Positions 9,517-17,884 of a stretch of 64,000 nucleotides of DNA are shown piece by piece (the first letter of the stretch is position 1; each line of letters starts with the position of its first letter). The stretch is from Micavibrio sp. Its GTDB lineage: Bacteria; Pseudomonadota; Alphaproteobacteria; Micavibrionales; UBA9664. A program made the position numbers and the translations under genes. The stretch spans positions 49,063-113,062 of the forward strand of contig PAAR01000006.1 of the NCBI GenBank assembly GCA_002699085.1, written 5' to 3'. The notes under the pieces are model-generated. The model worked only from the letters and a program-made list of their open reading frames with translations. It was not told the DNA's origin and searched no databases.

Positions 9517-11025
9517 ATGTCAGCAGAAACATTAGAAGAGCCTGAAGCGGCCCCGCCAAAACAAATTAAACTCTTATTACACTCAGGAGATTATTCTCTA
9601 AAAGATTTCGACTATATGGGCGAAGAACTGACTCATGTTGTTAATAGCATTAAAACAGCAAGAGCACGTGGCAACAAAGGTATCAACATCCTTATTCATG
9701 GGCCGACTTACCGTGGTGTCAATGGTATGGCGATCGCAATAGCCAAATCATTAAGAAAAAAGCTGTTAGAATTAGATTTGACCCAAAACACCTCCGCCGA
9801 AGAGAGTATATATGATCTAAATACGGCACAACAGTGTATCAACCCCAATCAATACGTTCTTTTAGCCGATGCACGCTATATGGGAATCCATTACCTTTCA
9901 AACCAGTTAGATGATAATGATGTTGTAACAATTTGGGTCTGTAATGATCTGCAACATTTAGATCCCACCATAAAAAATACCTGTCTATTTTCTTTATATG
10001 CCAGCATACCGCCCACACATATTAAACAAAAAGTTTGGGAGCATACATTAAGCAGCCATGGAATCACTTTATCGAAAGAAGAGACCTTAGAGCTTGCACG
10101 TAAATATGAAGTGGATTCTTTAGACGATATCAGAAACGCTGTGCGTAATGCCGCTCTTTCTGAGAATGGTTTCGATGCTGCCAATTTGTACTTACCTGCA
10201 GCCGCCACAATTTCCAAAGGTGGTTATAGCAATACAATGCTTGCCCATAGAATTTCCCGTTACTTCGATAGAAATCTTGTTGCCGTTAAAGATGGCAAAT
10301 GGTCAGAATTAGGCAGCAAAATCAAAAAGAATGGTAAGCCCTTTTCTTTACTAGCCGAAGGCGAAAAAGGTAGCGGTATGCTGACAGCAATTAGAGCTTT
10401 GGCTGAAGATATGAAACGCGTTGCATTGGAAGTGCCAATGGCCAATCTTATAGCCGATAGTGATACAGCTGCCGCAAATATTGGTACTGTTTTTAGAAAA
10501 GCAACAGATGAGCGTGGTATTCTTCTACTCAGTAATATTGGTGCCATTATGGCCTCACCTTATAGTCAGTTTTTACTACCTATATTGCTAGAAAATATAT
10601 ATGCACATGACCTACCTGTAGCTGCAACAAATGCTCATGGAAGTGGCGAATTACCATTAGAGTTGACGCAATTATTTCCTTCTCGTATAGAGTTCAGCAC
10701 GCTATCAACAGCGCAAGCGCAAAAAGCTTTTCTAAAATATTTTGGTCAAGAAGCACCTAAAGAATTAAATCAAATAACAGATCTTATCATTGGTGATTTC
10801 TCTACCGTTAATCGCATATTACGCAAAAGTGACATCACTGATGTCTATGCGGATGGTGTTATACCTTTACTGAAACAACAAGTGGAAATCAGAAAAGCAA
10901 AAAAAGGAAATGGCATAGGCTTTGGCTCAAGACAAGGGACTAAAGAAGAGCCCTATATTTTAAAGCCAACACAACCAAAACGTGAAGATGCGCTGCCAAT
11001 TGCCGCAACCCTTGTTATAAAATAA
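9517..11025 (+). CDS. Tandem AAA+-like protein with degenerate Walker motifs
   Basis: I read two AAA+-like modules. Module 1 (about 25-240) has the phosphate-loop position ILIHGPTYRGVNGMA, a Walker B-like YVLLADARY, and a sensor/arginine-finger region VTIWVCNDLQHLDP...ASIPPTHIKQKVWEHTL. Module 2 (about 245-450) has LLAEGEKGSGMLTAIRALA, GILLLSNIGAIMA and VAATNAHGSGELP. Neither module has the GK[ST] needed for ATP binding in a normal Walker A. The layout otherwise follows paired AAA+ ATPases. It may be a scaffold or pseudo-ATPase, or a remote family whose loops I misplace. The C-terminus is a basic, proline-rich tail. It is a single gene, with the minus-strand hsp20 terminator just downstream. 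Confidence 0.65.
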   Translation: MSAETLEEPEAAPPKQIKLLLHSGDYSLKDFDYMGEELTHVVNSIKTARARGNKGINILIHGPTYRGVNGMAIAIAKSLRKKLLELDLTQNTSAEESIYDLNTAQQCINPNQYVLLADARYMGIHYLSNQLDDNDVVTIWVCNDLQHLDPTIKNTCLFSLYASIPPTHIKQKVWEHTLSSHGITLSKEETLELARKYEVDSLDDIRNAVRNAALSENGFDAANLYLPAAATISKGGYSNTMLAHRISRYFDRNLVAVKDGKWSELGSKIKKNGKPFSLLAEGEKGSGMLTAIRALAEDMKRVALEVPMANLIADSDTAAANIGTVFRKATDERGILLLSNIGAIMASPYSQFLLPILLENIYAHDLPVAATNAHGSGELPLELTQLFPSRIEFSTLSTAQAQKAFLKYFGQEAPKELNQITDLIIGDFSTVNRILRKSDITDVYADGVIPLLKQQVEIRKAKKGNGIGFGSRQGTKEEPYILKPTQPKREDALPIAATLVIK

Positions 11026-11029
11026 AAAA

Positions 11030-11062
11030 GCCCGCAATCATCGGGAGAGACAGATTGCGGGC
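11030..11062 (-). terminator. Intrinsic terminator of the hsp20 gene
   Basis: GCCCGCAATC pairs perfectly with GATTGCGGGC across a 13-nt loop. On the minus strand the stem is followed by CTTTTTTATTTT. On the plus strand no T-run follows, so this serves the minus-strand gene at 11125-11607. Confidence 0.8.
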
Positions 11063-11124
11063 AGGGAGCTAGTGAGTTGGGGAGACACTAAAACTAACTT
11101 TATGCTATTACTCTATCGAGCAAA

Positions 11125-11607
11125 TTAGGCAGCTTTATTGTTTGATTGTGTCAATTTTTTGACTTTTTGAAACACACTACCTTGTTCTATTTTCACTTTA
11201 CGTGGCTTCATTTTCTCTGGAATTTCACGTAATAGCTCAATATGCAACATACCGTTGGTTAAGGTGGCACCTTTCACTTCGACATAATCTGCCAATTTAA
11301 AGCGTTGCTCAAAATTACGTGTAGCGATGCCACGGTGTAGGAAACCATTTCCGGATTCGCTTTCACTCTCAGCCTTTTGGCCAGTGACAATCAACGTGTT
11401 TTCTTGAGCAGTAATATCAATCTCATCATCGGTAAAACCAGCCACAGCCATTGAGATGCGATACGCATGCTCATCCAGCTTTTCAATATTATACGGTGGG
11501 TAAGTTCCCGAATTACTCGCCGCACGGTCTATGTTATCCAGCAAAGATGCCAGATGGTCGTAACCTATGGTTGAACGGTAAAAAGGGGATAAATCAAAAC
11601 GTGTCAT
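11125..11607 (-). CDS. Small heat-shock protein, Hsp20/IbpA family
   Basis: This is an ATP-independent holdase that binds unfolding proteins during heat stress. The alpha-crystallin domain spans about residues 38-140, with YRISMAVAGFTDDEI, LIVTGQKAE, GIATRNFEQRFKLADYVEV and GATLTNGMLHIELLREIPE. The start MTRFDLSPFYRSTIGYDHL is typical of alphaproteobacterial and IbpA-type proteins. AGGAGG stands seven bases before the ATG. Upstream lie a heat-shock-type promoter and a leader that could act as a ROSE thermometer (both listed separately). The length of 160 aa is normal. Confidence 0.95.
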   Translation of the reverse strand: MTRFDLSPFYRSTIGYDHLASLLDNIDRAASNSGTYPPYNIEKLDEHAYRISMAVAGFTDDEIDITAQENTLIVTGQKAESESESGNGFLHRGIATRNFEQRFKLADYVEVKGATLTNGMLHIELLREIPEKMKPRKVKIEQGSVFQKVKKLTQSNNKAA

Positions 11608-11677
11608 AATAACCTCCTAAAAGCATTACAATGTTAAACGTGAGACAGCCGTTTTGGACGCTGCTATCACGCTTGAA
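11608..11677 (-). ncRNA. Candidate ROSE-type RNA thermometer in the hsp20 leader
   Basis: The leader inferred from the promoter is about 70 nt. It can form CGTGA-UAG-CAGC / GCTG-UC-TCACG, and then a hairpin next to the start codon in which TAATGCT faces AGGAGGTTA. There TGCT pairs with AGGA through one G-G contact across a TTT loop, burying the Shine-Dalgarno sequence. An anti-SD of the UYGCU type with a G-G pair is the known ROSE signature. Here the motif reads AUGCU. The fold was done by hand. Confidence 0.4.
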
Positions 11678-11683
11678 AGCCAT

Positions 11684-11710
11684 CATTTAGATCGACTTTC
11701 ACTTTTCAAG
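11684..11710 (-). promoter_or_regulatory. Heat-shock (sigma-32-like) promoter of hsp20
   Basis: On the minus strand CTTGAAA is followed after 13 bases by CTAAATG. The -35 matches the sigma-32 consensus well and the -10 only partly. The 13-base spacing is the same as in the candidate hslV promoter at 22769-22795. Confidence 0.45.
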
Positions 11711-11744
11711 AAACCTCACCATGAGCATTTCTTATATATACAAT

Positions 11745-11772
11745 GTTATAAGATTATATTCCTAATTGTCAA
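11745..11772 (-). promoter_or_regulatory. Housekeeping-type promoter upstream of hsp20
   Basis: On the minus strand TTGACA and TATAAC are separated by 16 bases, a close match to the sigma-70 consensus. It would give a longer leader than the heat-shock promoter downstream of it. Confidence 0.5.
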
Positions 11773-11790
11773 TAGCTATTTATAAAAAAT

Positions 11791-11856
11791 GTATTCCCCA
11801 CAAAAGCGGGGATCTTATCGAAAACCAATAAGACCCCTGCTTGCGCAGGGGATACA
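11791..11856. repeat. Dispersed palindromic repeat (REP/BIME-like), copy 2
   Basis: GTATTCCCCACAAAAGCGGGGATC and AGACCCCTGCTTGCGCAGGGGATACA stand as two mirrored hairpins between the hsp20 promoters and the hpf stop codon. This has the same architecture and edge sequences as the copy at 7655-7703. It could also help end hpf transcripts. Confidence 0.75.
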
Positions 11857-11873
11857 AAAAAGAATTGAGAGTT

Positions 11874-12494
11874 TTATTCCACTGGATCAACCCAGCCAAT
11901 ATTGCCGTCTTTACGTTTATAGACTACATTCAGCTTATCTGTCTGGGCATTGCGGAACATCAAGGCATTGCTATCCGCCAATTCCATCCGCATCACGGCA
12001 TCAGAAACAGATAGTTTTTGAATATGTGTTGTCGTTTCGGCAATGATGAGCGGCTCATCCCCTGCTTCATAATTATCTTCATCTGCATCATTAGCCGGCT
12101 CTGCCGTTGCCGCCAAAACATAGCTTTGAGCCTTTTGTTGCGCCTCTTCGATTTTATCTTCTATACGGTGATGGTCATCCCGAATGCGTCTTTTATAACG
12201 GCGTAATTGTTTTGCCACCTTTTCTGCGGCTTCTTCAAATGAACCATAAGGGTCATGTGCGTCTGAATCAGCCTGAACAATTAAATCACGTCCACCTTTG
12301 AGCACAATATTTGTTTTATAAACGCTGCCACCTTCTTTTGTTAACGTGACGGTTGCCTCAATACCACGATTAAAATATTTTTCATTAATACCGTCCATCT
12401 TGTCCTGAATATGCGTTTTTAGTGCATCACCGACATTAAGATGATGACCGTGAATATGATATTGCATTGGGGTGGAGGCTGGTTGATTGCTCAT
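11874..12494 (-). CDS. hpf: Ribosome hibernation promoting factor, long form
   Basis: Long-form HPF inactivates stationary-phase ribosomes by dimerising them into 100S particles. The N-terminal S30AE domain (about 8-115) starts MQYHIHGHHLNVGDALKTHI and contains DPYGSFEEAAEKVAKQLRRYKRRI. An acidic linker (130-148) follows, then the C-terminal dimerisation domain (about 150-205) with LSVSDAVMRMELADSNALMFRN and VVYKRKDGNIGWVDP. At 206 aa it is full length. GGAG stands nine bases before the ATG. A stem-loop with a T-run lies just upstream and probably isolates it from the GGDEF/EAL gene. Confidence 0.95.
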   Translation of the reverse strand: MSNQPASTPMQYHIHGHHLNVGDALKTHIQDKMDGINEKYFNRGIEATVTLTKEGGSVYKTNIVLKGGRDLIVQADSDAHDPYGSFEEAAEKVAKQLRRYKRRIRDDHHRIEDKIEEAQQKAQSYVLAATAEPANDADEDNYEAGDEPLIIAETTTHIQKLSVSDAVMRMELADSNALMFRNAQTDKLNVVYKRKDGNIGWVDPVE

Positions 12495-12535
12495 GATATT
12501 TCTCCTTTATTCATTTGCATTAAGATAGGCATGTA

Positions 12536-12564
12536 TAACAAAAACCGCCAAACAACATTTGGCG
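12536..12564 (-). terminator. Intrinsic terminator between the GGDEF/EAL gene and hpf
   Basis: CGCCAAA and TTTGGCG form a perfect 7-bp stem over a 5-nt loop. On the minus strand it is followed by GTTTTTGTTATA. It lies about 150 bases beyond the end of the GGDEF/EAL gene and about 40 bases before the hpf start codon. Confidence 0.65.
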
Positions 12565-12711
12565 TTCCAAATGGTTTAAAGCGGCTTTTTAAAGAGAGTT
12601 TTTGTATCCATATCTATCTTATAAGTATATAGAATTTTCCCAAAATTTTCCACCTAAATCGGACAATATATATAAGAAAACAGCGTAACCAATTGAGTTT
12701 TCAGAAGAATT

Positions 12712-14877
12712 TTATGCCTTATCAAAGACGCTCAAATCACCCTTATAATTTTGGCAAAAATCAATAAAGGCTTCTTTTGGTAAAGGCTTGGCATAACGGA
12801 AACCTTGCACTTCATCACACCCTTCTTCTAACAAGAATGTCTGATGATCGATGGTTTCAACACCTTCTGCGAGTACCTTCAAATTAAGCGCATGGCCAAG
12901 CGCAATGATCGTCCGTGTGATCGACGCATCGTCAGAGTTATTCAGTGCATTCATAATGAAAGACCTGTCAATTTTCAAACGGTCAATCGGGAATTGGCGT
13001 AAATAAGCTAATGAGGAATAGCCTGTACCAAAATCATCAATCGCCAATTCGACCCCTGTTTCATGCAGCCTTTTTAAGATATCAATCGTGTTATTAATAT
13101 CCCCCATAAAAGTACTCTCCGTCACTTCTATTTCTAAATTCTTGGGGTCTAGTCCTGTTTCATAGATAATATGCTGAAGTGTCTCCACCAGATTAGGTTG
13201 TCTGAATTGTACGCCCGAAACATTAACCGCTACACGTAGATCATCTAATCCTGAAAGCTGTAATTTCTGTACCGTCATACATGCTTCTTTAAACACCCAT
13301 TCACCAATAGGTACGATTAAACCACTACTTTCGGCAATCGGGATAAATTCACCAGGCGATATATACATGCCACCCTGTTTTGAATTATCAGGTTTCCACC
13401 AACGAATAAGAGCTTCCGCACCAATAATTTTTTGGCTTCTTAAATCAAACTGTGGCTGAAAATGTAGCTCAAATTCTTCATTTTCTAGCGCATGACGTAA
13501 ATCTTTTAACAGATGGAATCGTGCCTGCACCGCCATATCAAAATCACGTGAATAAGCACGGATCATATCACGCCCATCTTCTTTGGCACGCGACAGCGCA
13601 ATATCTGCATTTTTCAAAACATCTGATGGGTCAGAGCCATCTTCTGGATAAACCGCATAACCAACAGAACAATGAATACGGAAATCTTCTTCCATCACCG
13701 TAAAACCTTGACCACGAATAGCGTCTATTACACGCTGAGCAATATCCTTTGGCGTATTCACGCCTTTAATAATCGGTAACATCACCGCAAAGTCATCTTC
13801 ACCAATACGGGCAACAATCGCACGCTTGGGCAAAGACTGGCGAAGTCTTTTAGCGACTGATTGTAAAATCACATCACCAACACTATGCCCCATGCTTTCA
13901 TTGACTTGTCTAAAATGGTCAAGATCAACTGTCACAACAACAAAGTGCTCATCATCTGGAATGTCTTTTGTGTATTCACGCAATTTTTCAATGAACATTG
14001 TGCGATTGGGTAATTCAGTCAACGCATCAAAATAAGCTAATTTCTTAATCTCACTTTCAGCCGTCGACTTAACTTGTTTAATATGCTGAGCATTTTGCTC
14101 AATCAAAGTCATCGCCGCACTCATCGCATCGCCTAATCTGCCCTGTTCTTTGGCTTGTTTTAAATGCGCTGGGAATTGTGGCGTTTCTGGATTGGCTATC
14201 GCTTTTTTCAAAAGACGGGTTAAAGTCACGGTTGGTTGTAAGAACCAATAACCAAGGGCGGTCATCAATACCGTTGTTAAAAGAGCACTTAATAGCAATA
14301 TAATAACAGCAGCGTCACGCCCATATTGTGCCATATCTTGGCTGATCGATCTCGTATCAAGTCTCGCCGTAATATAATAAGGGTGACCTAAATCATTTGG
14401 ACTAAACACATAATCAAGACTATGTCCTTTATTATCGACAAAACGTTGTGGCATATCTTCACCCCGATGAAGCATGATGCGAGGCTTCTGGCCATATTGA
14501 TTAACCAATTCATATTCGGTGGTATGAATATTAAACCCTTGAATAGAAGACTGACTTAATAATCCTTGAGCTGCTTTATTACTAATAAAGTTATTTTTGT
14601 CGGTGTTTTCAAAGCCGACAGAGGAAATAGCTGTACGACTTGCCTTTATTAACGCTTCCACACGACTGTTCTGATAAGCACTGTAACTCATCATTGCTAC
14701 GGTTGCCTGAATACACAAAATTGTACAAAACATCATAACGGTGATAGCCCAAGACGTACGGCTTTTCCAAAAAAGCGCATAGCTTTGATTGAAGTTTTTA
14801 ACCTCAATACGCACTCTATCCAGCAAAGACAATGAAGAGGTCTTCCCTTCTGCTTTTATGCTATCAGCTTTTGACAC
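12712..14877 (-). CDS. Membrane-bound GGDEF/EAL protein, probable c-di-GMP phosphodiesterase
   Basis: Membrane helices at about 44-66 and 188-212 bracket a periplasmic sensor region. A short HAMP-like stretch follows, then a GGDEF domain (about 276-435) and an EAL domain (about 450-710). The cyclase signature is changed to GEDDF (359-363), so synthesis activity is doubtful. The EAL half keeps its key residues: EAL (488-490), NVSGVQF, EVTES, DDFGTGYSS (614-622), DRLKIDRSF and LAEGVET. I infer that the protein degrades c-di-GMP, perhaps with the altered GGDEF half as a GTP sensor, as described for some composite proteins. It is transcribed alone and followed by a terminator. Confidence 0.92.
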   Translation of the reverse strand: MSKADSIKAEGKTSSLSLLDRVRIEVKNFNQSYALFWKSRTSWAITVMMFCTILCIQATVAMMSYSAYQNSRVEALIKASRTAISSVGFENTDKNNFISNKAAQGLLSQSSIQGFNIHTTEYELVNQYGQKPRIMLHRGEDMPQRFVDNKGHSLDYVFSPNDLGHPYYITARLDTRSISQDMAQYGRDAAVIILLLSALLTTVLMTALGYWFLQPTVTLTRLLKKAIANPETPQFPAHLKQAKEQGRLGDAMSAAMTLIEQNAQHIKQVKSTAESEIKKLAYFDALTELPNRTMFIEKLREYTKDIPDDEHFVVVTVDLDHFRQVNESMGHSVGDVILQSVAKRLRQSLPKRAIVARIGEDDFAVMLPIIKGVNTPKDIAQRVIDAIRGQGFTVMEEDFRIHCSVGYAVYPEDGSDPSDVLKNADIALSRAKEDGRDMIRAYSRDFDMAVQARFHLLKDLRHALENEEFELHFQPQFDLRSQKIIGAEALIRWWKPDNSKQGGMYISPGEFIPIAESSGLIVPIGEWVFKEACMTVQKLQLSGLDDLRVAVNVSGVQFRQPNLVETLQHIIYETGLDPKNLEIEVTESTFMGDINNTIDILKRLHETGVELAIDDFGTGYSSLAYLRQFPIDRLKIDRSFIMNALNNSDDASITRTIIALGHALNLKVLAEGVETIDHQTFLLEEGCDEVQGFRYAKPLPKEAFIDFCQNYKGDLSVFDKA

Positions 14878-14962
14878 GATTTAGACTTCCCCTTAAACGC
14901 TCACGTCACGATCTTTAACAATAAACGTTAAATCCTAATATACTCTTAAAAATAAGGGGTGA

Positions 14963-15805
14963 CTAGTTACGAGATTTCTCAAAAATTGAATGATCTATAT
15001 GCGCAAAGAAAGACAGGCTCATCTGTTGTGCTTGCATTTCCTTAGGCGCAGACAAATTTAACCCCTTATAACCAAATTGACTTGCACCAACAACAAAGCG
15101 TTGCACTTGCTCACTAAAAGGCTTTAAACGCTCGGGCGGGATTGCTGTATAATGATTTTCGTTCACTGGGTGCAATGACTGATTGATCTCTTTAGATACA
15201 TCAAGTTGCGCAACTTCTACAGGGGCGGCCTGTGTTGGCAAAACAACATCTTGGAATTTCTTATCAAAAAAAGCGTAAACCTGATCTAGTGTTTTGGCAG
15301 AACCGTCTTTGTTAAAAAAGACAGCTTTATTGGCTTTGGCGGCTTCAGGGAATAAATAAGCTGCCTTATCGGCGCCATTACTTTGTCTTGCATTGACAAA
15401 TTCAGCCGCTTTCCCAGCGCCTAAGAAATGCGCAAAATATAATTCGGTTGCCCCTATATCGCCTTTAGTTCTAGCCTCCAGCACTTGTTTATTTTCACTG
15501 GCAAGTTCTGCTGCCAAAAGGCTAGAAATTTCTGGGTCTTTTCTTTTTGCTAGTAATTCTTGCCTAGAAAGGCCTTCAAGCCCGTATTTTTCACCGTATT
15601 TATCAGCTAAATCGAGCCATGTCCGTTCTATAAATTGAAAAAGGCCTGTGGCAGAGCTTGTTTTTGCTTTGGCATTGGCATCAAACGCACTTTCTGCTTT
15701 AGCTTGCTGAACAAGATAAGAGAAATCCACGCCAGTTTGTGCACTGGCGTTTTGGATTGAGTTCATAATATGACTAGGGGCTTGTAAGCCGTTTATTGTC
15801 GTCAT
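14963..15805 (-). CDS. Lytic transglycosylase-like protein (SLT fold)
   Basis: Residues about 8-130 match the soluble lytic transglycosylase pattern: AKAESAFDANAKAKTSSATG, with the expected catalytic Glu38, then GLFQFIERTWLDL and ELYFAHFLGAGKA. Such enzymes cut the glycan strands of peptidoglycan. No signal peptide is visible, so it may leave the cytoplasm by a special route or act with a secretion or flagellar apparatus. The 130-residue C-terminal part has no recognised domain. It is divergent from the LysE-type gene. Confidence 0.85.
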   Translation of the reverse strand: MTTINGLQAPSHIMNSIQNASAQTGVDFSYLVQQAKAESAFDANAKAKTSSATGLFQFIERTWLDLADKYGEKYGLEGLSRQELLAKRKDPEISSLLAAELASENKQVLEARTKGDIGATELYFAHFLGAGKAAEFVNARQSNGADKAAYLFPEAAKANKAVFFNKDGSAKTLDQVYAFFDKKFQDVVLPTQAAPVEVAQLDVSKEINQSLHPVNENHYTAIPPERLKPFSEQVQRFVVGASQFGYKGLNLSAPKEMQAQQMSLSFFAHIDHSIFEKSRN

Positions 15806-15872
15806 CTTCCTTTACCTTTTTCTTTTGGCGTAAAACTTTGCAAAATCCATGCCAATAGCATAATTTAAGGGA

Positions 15873-16550
15873 ATGGAAATAACTGCGCTTCTACCTCTGT
15901 TCTTCGCCTGTTTATTCTTAATGCTGAAACCAGGGCCTTATATCTTAACGATGGTCAGTCTTTCGGCGGCAGGGCATTATAAATCAATGTTTCTATTCTG
16001 GATTGGCTATTATGTTGGCGCTGTCATTTTATATGTTTTTTTACTGAAAACCCTCTCTTTATTACCTACGGGTTTTGGGATGATTTTCATTTTTATGAAA
16101 GCAACGGCGGCCTGTATTTTTATCTCTATGGGTATAAATGGTTTAAAAAACTCTTTAGACAGTGCTCAAAAAGAAGCTGAAGACACCAAAGAGCGCATCA
16201 CCCATTTGGGCGGCTTAGCTAAATTAAGCAGCGGTATTGCCTTAGCTCTGTCCAATCCTTTTGACATTGTCTTCGTGATAACTGTTATTCCCGCCCTTGT
16301 GGGCACCACTATTTTTTCATTGTTAGATATCAGTTTTGTGATGGCGGCTATCTTTTTAGCCGATATTGCTGTGTTAATTGTCTATTGTTTACCTGTAATT
16401 TTCATTCGCAATTTCCTAACACCACAACTCTTAAATAGAGTAAAAACCGTGGCATCGATTGCTATGGTTACCATCGGTCTTTATATATTCTCAACGATTA
16501 TATTACGCTGGGATCTCATACAATCTAATCTATTATCGACAATGAGTTAG
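15873..16550 (+). CDS. LysE/RhtB family amino-acid exporter
   Basis: The protein is 225 aa with about six hydrophobic segments and the family signature near the first helix (FLMLKPGPYILTM, normally PGP). Members export amino acids or their derivatives across the inner membrane; the substrate cannot be told. A charged loop (KEAEDTKERITH, about 100-112) separates the two halves. No partner regulator of the LysG/ArgP type is adjacent. Confidence 0.8.
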   Translation: MEITALLPLFFACLFLMLKPGPYILTMVSLSAAGHYKSMFLFWIGYYVGAVILYVFLLKTLSLLPTGFGMIFIFMKATAACIFISMGINGLKNSLDSAQKEAEDTKERITHLGGLAKLSSGIALALSNPFDIVFVITVIPALVGTTIFSLLDISFVMAAIFLADIAVLIVYCLPVIFIRNFLTPQLLNRVKTVASIAMVTIGLYIFSTIILRWDLIQSNLLSTMS

Positions 16551-16561
16551 AGAGATAGAAC

Positions 16562-16675
16562 ATGATCTGGCCACAAAACATAATGGTCGTGTGTCTTGTT
16601 TGCACCAGCCCCGTTGCAGGTCTATTCATGGGGCTGGCCGCCTTACTTATTATGTTTGCAACTAATTATTCTTAA
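16562..16675 (+). CDS. Possible small membrane peptide (37 aa)
   Basis: An ATG frame just after the exporter gene encodes MIWPQNIMVVCLVCTSPVAG... and continues with GLFMGLAALLIMFATNYS, a plausible single helix. GAGAGA stands upstream at usable distance. The frame shares four bases with the end of the convergent AhpD-like gene. The same stretch contains GCCCC...GGGGC, which could instead be part of a stem, so the call is weak. Confidence 0.3.
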   Translation: MIWPQNIMVVCLVCTSPVAGLFMGLAALLIMFATNYS

Positions 16676-17220
16676 GCAGCTTTTGCGCTACTTCCACTGC
16701 TGACTTTTGGGAAATCAACATCGGTTTTAACCGCTTCGTTGAAGTAATTCGTAAAGATATTGAGAGAAATAACCGCAATCATCTCCACTACCTCTTGATC
16801 GCCAAACCCTGCTTTTTGCACAGCCTTCATATCTTCATCTGATATTTTTCCACGTTTTTCAAGCAAAGCCGTTGTAAAGGTCAGCGCCGCTTGTGTCTTA
16901 TCATCCGTCGCCTTGCCTTTTAAAGCGCTCGATAGTTCATCATCATTAAGGCCAGCTTTACCGCCCATTAACGTATGGGCAGAAGCACAATAATCACAAC
17001 CATTATAACCCGCACATGCCAGGGCTATTTGCTCTTTCAATTTGCCATCAAGTTTTGTATCCCCCAAAGCACCACTAAAGGCCATGTAACCGCCAAGTGC
17101 AGCTGGAGAATGTGCTAATGTTGTAAAAATATTCGGTGTTTTACCAAGTTTTTGTCTAATTTTGTCCAAAGAATCTTGGGCAGCCTGCTGAGGATTAGAG
17201 GTCGGTGAAATGCGAGTCAT
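16672..17220 (-). CDS. AhpD-like carboxymuconolactone decarboxylase family protein
   Basis: The active-site motif of the AhpD-like family is present: YNGCDYCASAH, with Cys75, Cys78 and His82. Such proteins reduce peroxides or act as thiol-disulfide partners. The sequence PNIFTTLAHSPAALGGYMAF upstream of the motif is typical of uncharacterised peroxidase-related members. The length of 182 aa is normal. It lies beside another cysteine-containing gene (the MauE-like protein) on the same strand, 61 bases downstream, which suggests a shared redox role. Confidence 0.88.
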   Translation of the reverse strand: MTRISPTSNPQQAAQDSLDKIRQKLGKTPNIFTTLAHSPAALGGYMAFSGALGDTKLDGKLKEQIALACAGYNGCDYCASAHTLMGGKAGLNDDELSSALKGKATDDKTQAALTFTTALLEKRGKISDEDMKAVQKAGFGDQEVVEMIAVISLNIFTNYFNEAVKTDVDFPKVSSGSSAKAA

Positions 17221-17281
17221 AATGTGATCCTTTCAATTAAATGTCTTAATTAAAAGATAGGACAAACCATCAAACAATCAA

Positions 17282-17803
17282 TCACATATAAAACATCGAA
17301 ACTGCCATTATCACCATCAAGCCATTCTCAACCACAGTGACGGTTGACAAAGGTACACTCAAAATAGCGCCCATACATGGGCAGGCCATATCAAGACCTT
17401 TTTTTAAGCCAATCAACACGCCGATTAAGCCTATGCCGAAAACAATAATTGTCCCCGCATAAACAAAACTTAGATAAGTGAGTGATAAATAACCAAGCCC
17501 CAAAGCCAATTCTACAAATGGGTATAAATACCCAAAGAAAATATGACGAGACGCCAAAAGATCATATTTAGCAAAACCATGCGCAAAGCCACTTAATTTA
17601 AATAATTTTAATGTCGCAAAGATCACGAGAAAAATACCCATGAAATGATGCATCCATAAAACAAAATCAATCCCACGGCCATTAAAGGACAATGTCAGAG
17701 CTGATGCCATTGACACCAATACTAAACAAATTAGTGGCCAATAATCTTTAATAGAATATGTTTTTTCTGGTTTTTTTGTACCGCAGCACGCTTTTTCTTC
17801 CAT
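17282..17803 (-). CDS. MauE/DoxX-like redox-associated membrane protein
   Basis: The protein has four to five hydrophobic segments. It carries a cysteine pair near the N-terminus (ACCGTKK, residues 5-11) and a CPC motif in the last third (LDMACPCMGAILSVPLS). This pattern is seen in MauE-like proteins, which pair with thioredoxin-fold partners or heavy-metal proteins. The exact role is unknown. It lies directly upstream of the AhpD-like gene on the same strand. Confidence 0.65.
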   Translation of the reverse strand: MEEKACCGTKKPEKTYSIKDYWPLICLVLVSMASALTLSFNGRGIDFVLWMHHFMGIFLVIFATLKLFKLSGFAHGFAKYDLLASRHIFFGYLYPFVELALGLGYLSLTYLSFVYAGTIIVFGIGLIGVLIGLKKGLDMACPCMGAILSVPLSTVTVVENGLMVIMAVSMFYM

Positions 17804-17884
17804 GGCAACTTCCTTGTATGTGTTTCTTTAAGATATATTCTTTACTATACTATAATCAAATCAATTAGAAAACGGATCGTCCTT

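Noticed and set aside
15873-16550. Exporter and neighbouring genes as part of a genomic island
   Set aside because: There is no integrase, tRNA, direct repeats or clear shift of composition; the region looks like ordinary chromosome.
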